Part shown: positions 47,598 through 58,825 of the stretch, in pieces
Layout of the letters: each line of letters starts with the position of its first letter
Position numbering within the stretch: the first letter of the stretch is position 1
Assembly: GCF_009730915.1 (NCBI RefSeq)
Contig: NC_052486.1
Span: 21,605,589-21,669,588 of the forward strand
Direction: 5' to 3'
Length of the DNA stretch: 64,000 nt
From: Dioscorea cayenensis subsp. rotundata
Lineage: Eukaryota > Streptophyta > Magnoliopsida > Dioscoreales > Dioscoreaceae
Translations under genes and position numbers: made by a program
The notes under the pieces: generated by a model
The model's input: only the letters and a program-made list of their open reading frames with translations
Database searches by the model: none
Told to the model about the DNA's origin: nothing

Positions 47598-49102
47598 GAT
47601 AAATTTTTCATGTAGTCACTGTGTTTCAATTTGTTTTTTTGGTAATTAAATATCGATAAATTTAAATGACATGGCGGCGAAAATGCCACGTCACTATTTT
47701 TAATATTTCTCTCATCCATTTGGAGAGAGGATCTTGGCGTGGCTAACTTAATCCGAATCGTGACATCCACCTAATCTTCTCATTTCCCATTCTATGCTAG
47801 AGTTCATCCATCCGATCCAGAGAGAGGAAGACATCCAGGAGAAAGGGAGACACTCGAATCACGGGGGTTTCTCCATCAGCTCACTTAATCCGAGTCAGCA
47901 TCCACCTAATCTTCTCCTTTCCCATTCTATGCTAGGATTCATCCATCCGATCCGAGAGAGAAAGGAACATCCGATCCGAGAGAGAGGGAGACATTTGATC
48001 CGGGAGAAAAAGGGAGACACTCGAATCACGGGGTTTCTCCATCAGCGGTGAAGCGAGGAGAGGAACCACATGTTGTCGTGGTAGCGAGGAGAGGTACAAT
48101 CTCAATTGGGAGCCGAGGGGCGGTGTAGAAATTCCATTGGGAAGCCGAGGGTTGGTTTTTGTGAGGTTGGAGGCGTTATCGTGACAACTGTGGGTTAAAG
48201 CTCAATGGAGAAAAGATTCTTAATGGTTGTTTTAATATTCGAGCTTTCGTAGTCATTGAGAAAAGATTCTTAGTGGTTGTATTGATTTCATTTATGCAGT
48301 TAATTGGATTGATTCTTACTCACAATAACTTGTACATTATAATGTATTTAGTATTTTTCAGTATAACCTCTTGTACATTATAATGTATTTTTCATGGATT
48401 TGATATAATATACAAGAGAACATCAACTTTTTCTATTTTTCGGTTTTTACTGCAGAATTGAAATCATAAATTGAATAAAAAAATGAATCCACGAGAACAT
48501 TAGCTTTTTTCGTTTTCGGTTTTTACGGAATTGAAGTCGAGCTGAATAAAAATTAATAAGAATGAATCCTCGGAATATAGAAGAGAACATCATCTTTTTT
48601 TTTTTCATTTTTTCATACCATCAAAATAAATATACAATTGATTCACGGGAATTCCGATTACAAAATTAATTTGAATAGCGAAAATGCTAGAGTTTTTAAA
48701 TGTTTTGCAAAATTTACACAAAAACACGGATGTATTTTTGAGGACCATTTTTGACAACCACAAAAGCAGTGACGAGTTCCCCGAGACCACTATCTTTGGT
48801 CCACGCAAAGATTTCTAAAACAAGCACATGCAGCAGAGCACCCACTTCTTCTTCCTCTCCTCACTTCACGCTAATTGAGAAACCCCATGATTCGAGGTGT
48901 CTCCCTTTCTCTCTCGAATAAGGATGTAAATGGGAGTGAGGCGGGGGATGGGATCCCCGTCCCCATCCCACTTCCCAGCGGGCGGGGATTCCCCGTCACC
49001 GTGGGGAAAAATTCTCCCACTCACTCCCCAGGGAGGGATCCCACGAGGTCGGGAATCCCCGCCCAATTTTTAATTACATCAAATTCTAATAATACTATGC
49101 AT

Positions 49103-49138
<36 letters not shown>

Positions 49139-49590
49139 TAGAAGACCTATTTGACACTTGTCAATTTCTCATAAAAATTTTACCAATATTATTTTAATAA
49201 TATTAAAATATTTATAACATAATACTAAATTATGTTATTTCCAACTAATTTTTATTATTTTATCTCATAATATATAATAAAATTAATTTTTTAAAAATAT
49301 TATATCTTTAAAGTTGATAAATATCTTATTTTATATAATCTTAATTTTATCTTAATTTTTATAGAAAATAAAAAAATTATTAAATTTATTAAAAAAATTT
49401 AATATAATTATATTCGTACATCATACAGGAGTAACACTAATATTACTAAAAATCTAAAACATTATTAATAAATACCAAAAATATATTATTTTTTTTAAAT
49501 CCAAATATTTGGTCCTTATAATCTTATATCCATATTGAATTTTTTTAAAAAATAGATAAATAATCATATAAGTTATTTTCAATATATATA

Positions 49591-49633
<43 letters not shown>

Positions 49634-50191
49634 AAATCGGGGAATCCCATGAGGGGTCGACTGCGAGGGGCCAGGCGGGGAATGCCCTCCCACCCCGCCC
49701 GCCCATGACGGGGAGGGATTTTCCCGTTCCCATGCGAGGGGAATCCGTCCAGCAGTGGGTCCCCACGAGGCAGGGGATTCCCCATTTATCCCTACTCCCG
49801 GATCGGATGTCTCCTCTCTACGGGATCGGGATGTCCCACTTTCTCCCTCGGATCCGGATGGATGAACCTAGCATAGAATAGAATGGGAAAGGAGAAGATT
49901 AGATGGATGTTGACTCGAATTAAGTGAGCTGAGTTAGCATCCTTGCTGGGGTTAAAGTTAGCAGCATCGGCATCCCTCTCTCAGTGGGATGAGAGAAATA
50001 TTAAAAATAATGACATGGCGTTTCCGAGCCGTCATGTCATTTTAAATTCTAATGAGAAAACCCCAGTGACCAGAGCGGGTGAAAAGCAAATCGATATCCC
50101 TAATAACCAAAAAGAAACAAATTGAAAACCACGATGATCGAAGTGGAAATCATCCCGTAACCACGAGTGACTACATGAAAAAAATTTACCC
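47598..50191. mobile_element. long-inverted-repeat (foldback/MULE-like) element, split by a nested insertion
   Basis: The left arm (47598 to about 48065) recurs in reverse complement at 49795-50191 plus 48842-48918; the latter two parts are contiguous once the nested element at 48919-49794 is removed. Shared blocks include TTTTCATGTAGTCACT at the outer end, TTTAAATGACATG, TTTTTAATATTTCTCTCATC, CCATTCTATGCTAG, TCATCCATCCG and CGAATCACGGGGTTTCTC. Short AAATGAA words flank both outer ends (47590-47596 and 50194-50200), a possible target-site duplication. The left arm has an internal duplication of about 125-160 bp. The central loop (about 48065-48842) has no supported gene. Long arms fit Mutator-like or foldback elements; no transposase is present. 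Confidence 0.72.
48919..49794. mobile_element. nested GC-rich-ended hAT-like non-autonomous element
   Basis: The left end reads TAAGGATGTAAATGGGAGTG and the reverse complement of the right end reads TAGGGATAAATGGGGAATCC; both lead into about 130 bp of strikingly GC-rich GGCGGGGATTCCCC-type sequence, while the interior is AT-rich with two (AT)n runs. The flanking octamers CTCTCGAA and CTCCCGGA agree at six of eight bases, fitting an aged 8-bp target-site duplication of hAT type. Removing it restores continuity of the host element's right arm. It has no coding capacity. Confidence 0.68.
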
Positions 50192-51365
50192 AAAAATGAA
50201 TGATCTTGATCTATCGCACGATCCGGTGAAGCTCCTACCAAGGTTGCCATCGTCATCTCCAAGTTTGGCGGCTACTCTGCCTTCATCGACGAAGGAGAGA
50301 AGGAACTGCGCATGTTAGCATGGAGGCTCTTGTATGCATCTCTCTCTTTCTCTTTAGGAATGCTTCCACGAAAATGAGCTCGAGAAAGCCAAGGACAAGA
50401 TGGAGGACAGGTGGTGACAATATATGGCTTTTGCCGTCGTCACCACCCTGGCAGAACCCAAGAAGCCTCATCGCTGGTTCTCTTCTCCGATCCCAGATCT
50501 CGATCCCCTTCCCAAAGGCGTGGGAAGATCAATGGCGAAAAAGCAACATTCGATCATAAAAATATTCTACGGGATTTGATGTTTTGCCATTCATTGAAAC
50601 CCTTATCACGTCTCATCGATGAAATTCTTCATCAAATTGAGCTTGTCGACATTTTTGATGTTTCCCAAACAAGAGATCGGCAAGGCAAGATGATGTTCAT
50701 AACCCTAGCATGAATCTCGAGGCATGCTTGAGAAGATCGTCAAGTGCTTATAGCTTGAAAGAGAGTAGATGCCCTTATAGAATTCCATCGATATATATAT
50801 TTCTGGTTTGCATCCATGCGATAAAGATGCTGGATTTTTATTTACAAAAACATCCCTCAATCATTCCAATGTTAATCCATGTACATGGTGGTACCCTCAC
50901 CTTAGATTGCTTTTATGAACCCTGCACTCCTTGCTTAAGTGAGTAATGAGTTGTATATATGGTAGCATGCTTTTATGTATCACATAGTCGAGCATGCTTT
51001 TTCAATATAAACCTTCATCTCATGCGTTGGCCTTTAGATTTTCTAGAGAAAAAGGGCTCGGTTACCAAAAATGTGGTAAAAAATACATTTGTAGAAAAGT
51101 CGAGCTTTTATGCAAAATCTTTGGAGAAAAAAAGGAATGATGAAATATTTGAGGAAACATATGCAAAATTATGAAAATGTGTGAAAATATGATAGCTTGA
51201 GGGTTTAACTGCAAAAGCCAAGAAAAATATGAAAGTGTAAAAGTTTGGGGGTTTATTTGCAAAATCTAATAAATAAAAAGAAGAAAAAGAAAAAGTGGTT
51301 TAGTAAAGATGAGGGGTATTTCGTAATTTCACAAGACCACCCCTATAAGCTTACAGTAAGGTTTA
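50192..51365 (+). other. unassigned region with a moderately coding-like stretch
   Basis: GC content rises at about 50210-50710, with overlapping short frames (for example KVAIVISKFGGYSAFIDEG at about 50238-50294 and QYMAFAVVTTLAEPKKP at about 50420-50470 in another frame). No frame stays open across it and I recognise no family. It may be a captured, decayed gene fragment next to the inverted-repeat element. From 50960 the DNA is AT-rich without a supported gene. Confidence 0.3.
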
Positions 51366-51368
51366 ATG

Positions 51369-51862
51369 TTGTAAGAAGGGGACACACTCACCCATATCAC
51401 CCTCACACACACAACACCCACACACCCTTAAGGTCTCATCCCTTCCCTTGTATCCACCATCCAAGTCCAAATGAAATAAAGAAGTCCGCTTCTCTTTAAT
51501 ACATCTCTTGTCTCTTTGTCTCTCTTGTTTCTAAGCCCTCGTGCTCTCTTACTCTCTAACTCTTGCTTCAGCCCGCTAACTGTTACTTCACTAGGGATGA
51601 CCCCGGAGTAAGTTGAGCGGCAGTCCCCAACGTCCACGTCGATCGTGAAAAGCGGTGTCTGTGCGTATGGATCTAGTCTTTTGAATACATCTCTTGTCTC
51701 TTGTCTCTCTTGTTTCTAGCTCTCATGCTCTCCTCTCTAACTCTTCTTAGCTTCGCCCTCTAACCGTTACTTCACCCCGGGATGACCCCAGGAGTAAGTT
51801 GAGCGGCATCCCCAGCGTCCACGTCCCGTCGTGAAGGCGGTGTTGTGCGTGTGGATCTAGTG
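51369..51862 (+). repeat. viral leader repeat, 5' copy, with internal 186-bp duplication
   Basis: Begins TTGTAAGAAGGGG and matches the sequence downstream of the TATA box at 58491. Inside, about 51490-51675 is duplicated in tandem at about 51676-51861 (offset 186 bp; both contain ACATCTCTTGTCTC, GTAAGTTGAGCGGCA and TATGGATCTAG or TGTGGATCTAG). The 3' copy has only one unit. Confidence 0.85.
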
Positions 51863-51872
51863 GTATCAGAGA
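51861..51872 (+). other. viral primer-binding site
   Basis: TGGTATCAGAGA matches the initiator methionine tRNA complement TGGTATCAGAGC except for the last base. Caulimovirids use this tRNA to prime minus-strand DNA. Confidence 0.85.
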
Positions 51873-53639
51873 TACGGTGACTTTTTCTCACCGAAAACCT
51901 CGAGGTAATGTTTACTCATGCGGGGTAAAACCCTTAACGAGGGACCCTAACATGTAGATAGTAAGTTTTATCTTGGTATTATAGCTTTTATTTGATCCAT
52001 GAACCATTATCAAAATCTAAAAAATGAGTTTTGTACAGACATTTTGTAAAAATTATTTTGAACTTCAAAAATGAATCTTTTATGTGAAAGGAGTTAATCT
52101 AACTAATATGAGGAGTAAAGACAATTAGAGAACACCAAGAAGTACCCGTCGAGAAGGACAAGAGATCCGTTTAGGGGAAAAAGAGTGTGGAGGTAAAGTC
52201 TCGAACTACGAAAGTTGGACGAGGATGAACTCTCGCATATTAAAAAGATAATCATGATGATTTCAAAATATTATTCTTCTAAGTAATTATGCAAAGTGGA
52301 ATACTCAGGGCTTTGGAAGCGGAGACTCTACAAGAGTGGCTTACAGTCAGCAGGCAGGGAAAGGTTGAGTACACTCTAAGGCGATAAGGTTGAGCGAGCC
52401 AAGCCCAGGAGAATGTCCATGGTGAAAAAAGTTTAATTTTAAAAACCCCATAAAAACTAAAAACCAACAAAAACCAAAAACAGAGTTTTTACTTTTCAAT
52501 AAATATGGATCAAATAGAGTTAGTTTACCAAGTTTAACTTCTATCGTATTACATGTTGTGGATCTTGTTATTGTATAAAAATTCTCTCTTATTTATTTTA
52601 AGTTATTACAAAGTAGTAGTAAATTTTATTTTACTGCAAAGTAGAAGTAGATTATATTTTTACTGAAATCTTATTTCGGTTTAATTTAAAAATCAATCAA
52701 AGTTTATTTAACAACAAATATTACTATCAACAAAAATCTTAAATCAACAAGAGAAAATCAACTCAACAATAAATCAACAATATCAACAAAAATATCAAAA
52801 AGAAAGAAATCATAAATCATCAAATCAAATTAAGACATCAATGAATCAAATTCTTAAAGAAACAATAGAAAAAATAATTATAATACAAGTAATATGTATC
52901 ACAATCATATTATTTATCTTGATAAACATCATGATAAAATTAAGAAATCTTAATATCTTAAAATGAAAAATAAAACAAAAAATATTCATCAAGAGATAAA
53001 AAGAACAATTAAAGTATTAAAAGTATTAAAAATAATAATGCGAATTATAGAAGAAACACTAGAAGATCTGATATTAACAGAATCATAAAAACAAAAATGG
53101 ATATCAAAATAGAAGAAATAATAGAAAAATATATCCGGGGATGTAATTTCGACAGATTGATTTTGAAGAATTACCAAAAGATATTGATGATATAAAATTT
53201 TTAATAGAATGCAGATATGATAAATATAACTATCCAACGAAAATAAGAACAAAAGAAAACTACATAATGGAAGAAATTAACAATAATGAAGAAGATGAAG
53301 AATATCAAGAAATGATAAGACAATTAGAAGAAATCGATATAGAAGAAATAATGATGAATGTAGAATCGAAGAGCAAGTAATATTTCGAGATAATCGAAAG
53401 AGCGAGAAAGTTGAAATACTAGGAACGATAGTAACCCCAACAACAATTGAAGAGAACTAGCGAAATCAACCCAACCTTTAGATTTCCATCCCAACATAAT
53501 TTTAATTCAACCAATTATTATGAACAAAAATTTTCAAACATATAAAGGAAGCCCTGCGATCCTTTTGTAAGTTATAAAAACAATGCCTAAAACAAAAATA
53601 ATGAAGGAAGTATGTTAGTACTAAAGTACGAGTTCATCA
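51873..53639 (+). other. viral leader and early ORF region, degenerate
   Basis: Very A-rich plus strand with short frames only. Position between the primer-binding site and coat region corresponds to the leader and small early ORFs of caulimovirids, and lysine/glutamate/isoleucine-rich peptides around 52960-53400 fit that, but no family motif can be seen. Confidence 0.45.
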
Positions 53640-54535
53640 TCAAAAATGGCGAGAGTAATAGATAGATGGGAATCGGATGCCATAAATGTATTAGAAAGAA
53701 TACCCCATACTAGACTCAATAAGAACAAACAAACTTTATTGAAAATCTTTTTAGGAACCAGCTGCAAGAGATTTATTAAATAGTTGGAAAAATTAACTAC
53801 TCGGAGGAATATCAATACATGGTACAGATGGCTGATAATCCGTATAATGTATGAGACAAATTGAGACAAATTATCTTAGGAACCAATCCATCTAGAGGAG
53901 ACACGCTATTACAAGATATGACAGCCAGAGATTTAGAAAGACTCCAAATCCAAAACTTTGGTGAAATTGTTTAATTTAGTCAAGCATATATAACATTAGC
54001 AGCTAAAACAGGAAGAGCATTTACAAATAATGAATTAACTAAAAAATGGTTTAATAAACTCCCTAAATCTTTAGGGGATATTATTTTAAAAAATTGGATT
54101 GAAAAAGGACATGAAAATTTAACTGGAATAGGACCAGCAATAATGTTTACATTTAATTATTTAAAAGATAAATGTTTAGAAGCTGAAGCAAACAGACAAA
54201 TATCAAATTATAGCTATTGTAGTAAAATATATGTACCAGCCCTAAATAATGAATGGAAAAAACAAAAAAGATTAAAAATAAGTCAATACTTTAAAAAAGG
54301 AAGACCTAAACCAAATCATGTTAAAAAATTTAAAACACATAAACTACCAGGAAAATGTAAAAGTTATTTATGTGGAATAGAAGGACATTATGCAAGAGAA
54401 TGCAAAAATTCACAAGTAAATAAAGAAAGATTAAATATGTATCAAAATCTAGAAATGCATGATGAAATTGATATAGTAAAGTATAGACACGTGATGATGA
54501 GTGAAAATGATAGTGATGATATGTCGCATTTTTGA
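53640..54535 (+). pseudogene. viral coat protein with C-terminal zinc knuckle, decayed
   Basis: Fragments before 53970 are broken by stops. From about 53974 the frame stays open to TGA at 54533-54535 (ELTKKWFNKLP, then KNWIEKGHENLTGIGP, then FNYLKDKCLEAEANRQ). A basic region leads to a zinc-knuckle-like CKSYLCGIEGHYAREC at about 54356-54403. The CCHC pattern needs a cysteine where serine stands (codon AGT), so the first metal ligand appears lost. An acidic tail follows. Coat plus zinc knuckle upstream of protease and RT is the caulimovirid order. Confidence 0.75.
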
Positions 54536-54835
54536 TGGAAATGAAGGACCAAATTTCTTTCTAGAAGAAACAGAACATCCTTATAAAACAATATGATGTA
54601 TAAAGAAATAATAAATCAATTTATAGAAAAGAATTAAAGACCTAGAAGAGGAAATTAAAAAACTAGAAGAAAAATTAGAAAATAAAACCATACTAAAACA
54701 AAATCAAAATAATACAATAATCTACGAAAAAGATAAAAATTTAATAGAAACAGAAAGTGTAATGACCATTTATTATAAAGATAACAATTTACTTAACATT
54801 GATTTTTATCTTAGAATTTAAAGATGGATTTAAAA

Positions 54836-55080
54836 TTTTAGAAAAAGGAATAATTGACACAGGAGCAAGTAAAACTTATATAACAGAAGATATTGTTCCA
54901 TCAAAATATAAAAGAAACAACAACACAAAAAGCATTAGTAAATGATACCTTTGAAATCAATTAATTTTAAATGAAAAATTAATAGATTGTTCAATCATAT
55001 TAAATAATCAAAAATATAATTTACCATATACTTGGATAAAACCAATAACAAATGAAAATTCTATAAAATTTTTATTAGGC
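54836..55080 (+). pseudogene. viral aspartic protease remnant
   Basis: The active-site block IIDTGASKTYITEDIVPSK is readable, with the DTG at 54856-54864. A frame change near 54910 breaks the domain; downstream YTWIKPITNENSIKFLLG at about 55030-55080 leads into the RT frame. Confidence 0.7.
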
Positions 55081-55960
55081 ATGAATTTTATTAAAAACCA
55101 AACAGGAGGAATATTTATTCAAGGAGAAAAGGTAATGTTATTTAATAAAGTAAATCATCTAGAAACAACAACAAAAATACAATCTTTAGCATATCTATCA
55201 GAAATTGACATTCCATTTGATGAAGAAATTGAAGTAATAAACTTTATTGTATTAAATCAGATAACTCCTTTAAAAGATAAAATTGAACATATATTACAAG
55301 ATCTAAAGAAAGATGGAACCATAGGAGAAAATCCAATTAAAAATATAGACAGAACGAATGAAAATTGTAAATTAGAAATAATAAATCCAAATATCAGAAT
55401 AACCTGTCTAGTAACAAAAGCAACCCCATATGAACAAGAAGAATTCAATAAACATATAAAAGAATTAATGGATTTAAACATAATAGAACCAACAAAAAGT
55501 CCTCATAGAACTAGAGCATTTATAGTAAATAAACACAGTGTGAAATAATCGGAGGAAAAAGCGTAATGGTATTTAATTACAAAAAGACTCAATGATAATA
55601 CAGAAGATGATAGATATCCATTACCAAACAAAAAAGCATTACTAAACAAAATTAAAGGCACAAATATTTATAGTAAATTTGATCTAAAAAGTGAGCTTTT
55701 AGCAAGTAAAATTGGAACGGAAAGTAGAAAATGGACTGACATTTGTAACACAAAATGGACATTATGAATGGAAAGAGTTATGCCATTTTGGATTAAAAAA
55801 ATGCTTCTCAAATCTTTCAAAAGAAAAATGAATAATATATTCAGAAATGATTCATTCATTGTCACTTATATTGATGATATTTTTGGTATTTAGCAATAAT
55901 ATAAAAAGAGCATATCAATCATTTAAAATTATTTTTTCAGAAATGCAAAACACATGGTCT
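55081..55960 (+). pseudogene. viral reverse transcriptase, interrupted
   Basis: The frame 55081-55548 covers the protease-RT joint and RT start (ELMDLNIIEPTKSPHRTRAF) and ends at TAA. Later parts are in other frames: DDRYPLPNKKALLNKI at about 55608-55655, YSKFDLKSE at about 55669, and TYIDDIFG with the catalytic YIDD at 55867-55878. Stops and shifts occur between all of them, so no active polymerase can be made. Confidence 0.83.
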
Positions 55961-55979
55961 AGTATTATCTGAAAAGAAG

Positions 55980-56714
55980 ATGAAAATTGGGTGCAGAAAA
56001 ATAGAATTTTTAAGAGTGATTATTGGAAAAGGAGAAATAGAATTACAAAAACATATATCAAGCAGTATTTTAGAAATGCCAGATAAATTGGAAGGATTAA
56101 AACAAATTCAATCATTCTTAGGAAAATTAAAGTATGCAAGAAACTTCATACCAAATTTAAGTAAATTGGCTGGACCACTATATAACAAAACAAAACAAAA
56201 TGGTGAAAGAAAATTCAATAATGAAGACATTGAACTGGTTCAAAAAATTAAACAAATTGTAAGCAACATAAAACCTTTAGAACTACCACCATTAAATTCA
56301 TACTTGATAATTGAAACAGATGGTCGTATAGGTGGTTGGGGAGTTGTTTTAAAATTTAGACCAAAAAAGGAATCAACGAAAAATGAAGAAAAAATAAGCA
56401 GATATGACAGTGGAACTTATAATACTAAAGTAACAAGTACAGATGCAGAAATCTTAGCATGTATTAAAGCTATGGAAAAATTTAAATTATTTGTCATAGA
56501 AAGTAAAAAAATTTTATTAAGAACTGACTGTCAAGCTATTGTATCTTTTTATCATAAAAAGTCAGAAAATAAATTATCTACAAACAGATGGTTAACATTT
56601 ATAGATTATATAGTTAGAAATGGATTGCATGTTATTATTGAACACATTAAAGGAAAAGATAATATTATAGCAGATCAATTAAGTAGGATTATACAAGAAA
56701 ATAAACTTAATTAA
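55980..56714 (+). pseudogene. viral RT thumb and RNase H
   Basis: A 244-residue open frame without a functional upstream RT. It starts in the RT thumb (MKIGCRKIEFLRVIIGKGEI, then IQSFLGKLKYARNFIPNLSK) and continues into RNase H: IIETDGRIGGWGVVL with the first aspartate, TDAEILACIKAMEKF with the glutamate, LLRTDCQAIVSFY with the second aspartate, and HIKGKDNIIADQLSR at the end with the final aspartate. Unlike the rest of pol, this domain is unbroken. Confidence 0.88.
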
Positions 56715-57074
56715 ACACGAAGACTTGTCTATCCGCATAGTAAAGGCGTGGTACGCAAAAACCAGCGAGTCCATTCGCGTTCTTTCTATGGTGGGGAGTC
56801 GCGGATTACCATTCCCGATTAAAATAAAAAGTTTAAAAATCTAACAAGATTACTTTTTTGCGGATGTCTAAAAACTAAAGCCTCTTCAGCTCAGGAGAAC
56901 TCTTTTCCTATCCTTCAATTCCCAAATACTCCACAAAAATATAAATTCCGTACTACCAATATCCTAGACCACCAACAACAAACTTTTCTTGACAATCTTT
57001 GGAATAATAGAAACAATACCCAGTTTCTCGATCCATGAAAAATCTTAGTCGATATTTTTCAAGACCAAAATGAA
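56715..57074 (+). other. viral intergenic stretch
   Basis: A 360-base spacer between RNase H and the coiled-coil segment. It contains GC-richer sequence at about 56725-56820. No ORF was recognised. Confidence 0.45.
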
Positions 57075-57403
57075 AAAAACCAAGTCACATTATCCCATAT
57101 AATTCTACATCACATCAACCTCAAACAAAAATCTATTCTCCACCAGCTGTTGAACACTTTATTGCCCAAGACCGAGCAATAAAATTATTAGAAACAGAAA
57201 TTGAAGTTAAGAAAAAAAAAATAGAAGAACTCAACAAAAAACTCCAGAAGACAGCTGAAGATTACAAAGAAATGTCTCAGCATATGATCCAAAATCAGAA
57301 ACAGAAGGAAGAAACTCTTGAAAGATTCCCTCCAGTTATCCAAGATGTACAACAAATAATTCTACAAAAGGTTATCAAAACAGTCTATGAAGATTTTGTC
57401 TAG
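57075..57403 (+). pseudogene. viral coiled-coil segment before the late ORF
   Basis: An open frame without a good start codon runs to TAG at 57401-57403. It encodes PPAVEHFIAQDRAIKLLETE followed by a lysine/glutamate-rich heptad-like stretch (VKKKKIEELNKKLQKTAEDY), typical of a coiled coil. It lies in a different frame 21 bp before the late ORF and may once have been joined to it or to a separate virion-associated-type protein. Confidence 0.45.
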
Positions 57404-57424
57404 ACTCAAATACTTCTTCGAGAA

Positions 57425-58270
57425 ATGGCCAAAAAAAAAAACGTACATCCTCATGGTATGGCACTCTCCGTTGATCTATATCAAGACTCAGCACATCGCC
57501 ATCAAGACTGTCAATGTGAAAAAGGTTTCTTCATTGTCAAAGCATCTTTTGATCTATCTTCCTGGATTGATCAAGACATAAAAGGGATATTATTCAGTGT
57601 TGAAAGGCTACTACAATATGGCATGATCAGCAGACTAATACTTACAAGGCCAAAACAGATTAAGTTCCTAGGGAAGCACTGGAAGCTTTCATATCTACTA
57701 ACAAAGATTTTCAAGAAGCTAAAACTACCTGCAGTTATCAATCTCTCAATCAAGTCAATTCCACCAGGCTATGAAGAAGGATACTTGGAAGATGCAAGAC
57801 ATCAAATCACTGTGGAATTATTCATGAAATCTGTTCTGTATCAACTGCACATTCCAACTGAAGTATTCACAGAAGAAATGAAGTTATTCGCTACTCCAGT
57901 CACTGAACAACTTTCCTTATGGCGAGCTTTCACCTTCATCAGTATCAGACAGTCCTATTATTATTATCCCTTAGCAATGGAGGATTCCACTATGAAAGTC
58001 TACTCAAGAAAAGAGGTACTTCGTATAGACATTCCATTCGCAAACCTCAAATATAATAACCCTTCAGCAATACAACACTTCAAAGATATAAATGCAACTA
58101 TCTCACTCCAACACATGGGAGATTATTCTTCAAGCTATCTTCCAATAATTGAGGATCAAGACAATGACCTTCCTTTGGGTATTCCTTGTGGTCATTTACC
58201 AAATGATTCGGAAGATTCTCCATTCCCTCCACATGAAGACATAACTATTGCTCATCTTTTGGTGGACTGA
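57425..58270 (+). CDS. intact viral late ORF, 281 residues, function unknown
   Basis: The only long undamaged frame in the viral copy, from ATG 57425 to TGA 58268-58270. It shows no membrane segment or enzyme motif I recognise. Notable blocks are CQCEKGFFIVKASFDLSSWI, LTRPKQIKFLGKHWKL, SIPPGYEEGYLEDARHQI and TEQLSLWRAFTFIS; the C-terminus is acidic. A diverged homologue lies in inverted orientation at 58826-59311, so the protein family is shared by at least two viral lineages. By position, after RNase H and before the promoter, it corresponds to the late ORF of tungrovirus- or caulimovirus-like genomes, but no homology to those proteins is claimed. Lack of decay next to a ruined pol is odd; it may be chance. 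Confidence 0.7.
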   Translation: MAKKKNVHPHGMALSVDLYQDSAHRHQDCQCEKGFFIVKASFDLSSWIDQDIKGILFSVERLLQYGMISRLILTRPKQIKFLGKHWKLSYLLTKIFKKLKLPAVINLSIKSIPPGYEEGYLEDARHQITVELFMKSVLYQLHIPTEVFTEEMKLFATPVTEQLSLWRAFTFISIRQSYYYYPLAMEDSTMKVYSRKEVLRIDIPFANLKYNNPSAIQHFKDINATISLQHMGDYSSSYLPIIEDQDNDLPLGIPCGHLPNDSEDSPFPPHEDITIAHLLVD

Positions 58271-58490
58271 AGCAGTATTGTTTGTTTTTATTATGTAAAG
58301 GAGTCGGTGTTTGTTTTTTTTTTTTAGTGTGTAAAATAGGTCAACTGTAGCAACAGTAGTTTTACTGTTGAAGAGCATGCTTGTAATTAATGGGTTTGGT
58401 AAGTGTCATGTTAGCTACATGACAATTAGGTATGTAAGCTATAGTTAAGTTTGGTATATGTCTTGTTAGCTATAGTTAGGTCTTGGAGCC

Positions 58491-58497
58491 TATATAA
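58491..58497 (+). promoter_or_regulatory. viral TATA box
   Basis: TATATAA lies about 20 bp upstream of the point where sequence shared with the 5' leader copy begins (TTTGTAAGAAGGGG), as expected for the promoter of the pregenomic RNA. Upstream, GTTAGCTA and TATAGTTA words repeat at 58408-58478. Confidence 0.7.
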
Positions 58498-58507
58498 GGC
58501 CCCTTAG

Positions 58508-58812
58508 TTTGTAAGAAGGGGATACACTCACCCATATCATTTTTACACACACAACACCCACACACCCTTAAGGTCTCATCCCTTCCCTTGTATCCACCAT
58601 CCAAGTCCAAATGAAAAAAAGAAGTCCCTTCTTTTGAATACATCTCTTGTCTCTTGTCTCTCTTGTTTCTAGCTCTCATGCTCTCTCCTCTTTAACTCTT
58701 CTTAGCTTCCGCCCTAACCGTTACTTCACCCCGGATGACCCCCGGAGTAAGTTGAACGGCATCCCCAACGTTCACGTCCCCATCGTGAAGACGGTGCTGT
58801 GCATGTGGATCT
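58508..58812 (+). repeat. viral leader repeat, 3' copy
   Basis: Matches 51369-51862 minus one of the two 186-bp units. The match ends at GTGGATCT (58812); in the 5' copy the primer-binding site starts two bases after this point. After 58812 the sequence changes to TTGTTTCCAACACC and then to an inverted relative. Confidence 0.85.
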
Positions 58813-58825
58813 TTGTTTCCAACAC

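Larger units (their letters stand above)
51366..58812 (+). mobile_element. endogenous pararetrovirus (caulimovirid-type), decayed integrated copy
   Basis: An old viral copy in the host genome. In order it shows a leader, a methionine-tRNA primer-binding site, coat/zinc-knuckle, aspartic protease, reverse transcriptase, RNase H, a coiled-coil segment, an intact late ORF, a TATA box and a second copy of the leader start. No integrase is present between RNase H and the end, which separates it from LTR retrotransposons. Many stops and frame changes interrupt the coat and pol regions, so it cannot express a full set of proteins. The leader sequence is repeated at both ends (51369 onward and 58509-58812), as expected when more than one genome length or a terminally redundant molecule is captured. 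Genus not assigned. Confidence 0.82.

Noticed and set aside
50320..50713. Candidate protein-coding gene next to the inverted-repeat element
   Set aside because: Frames change every 100-200 bases and no domain is recognised; kept only as an unassigned coding-like stretch.
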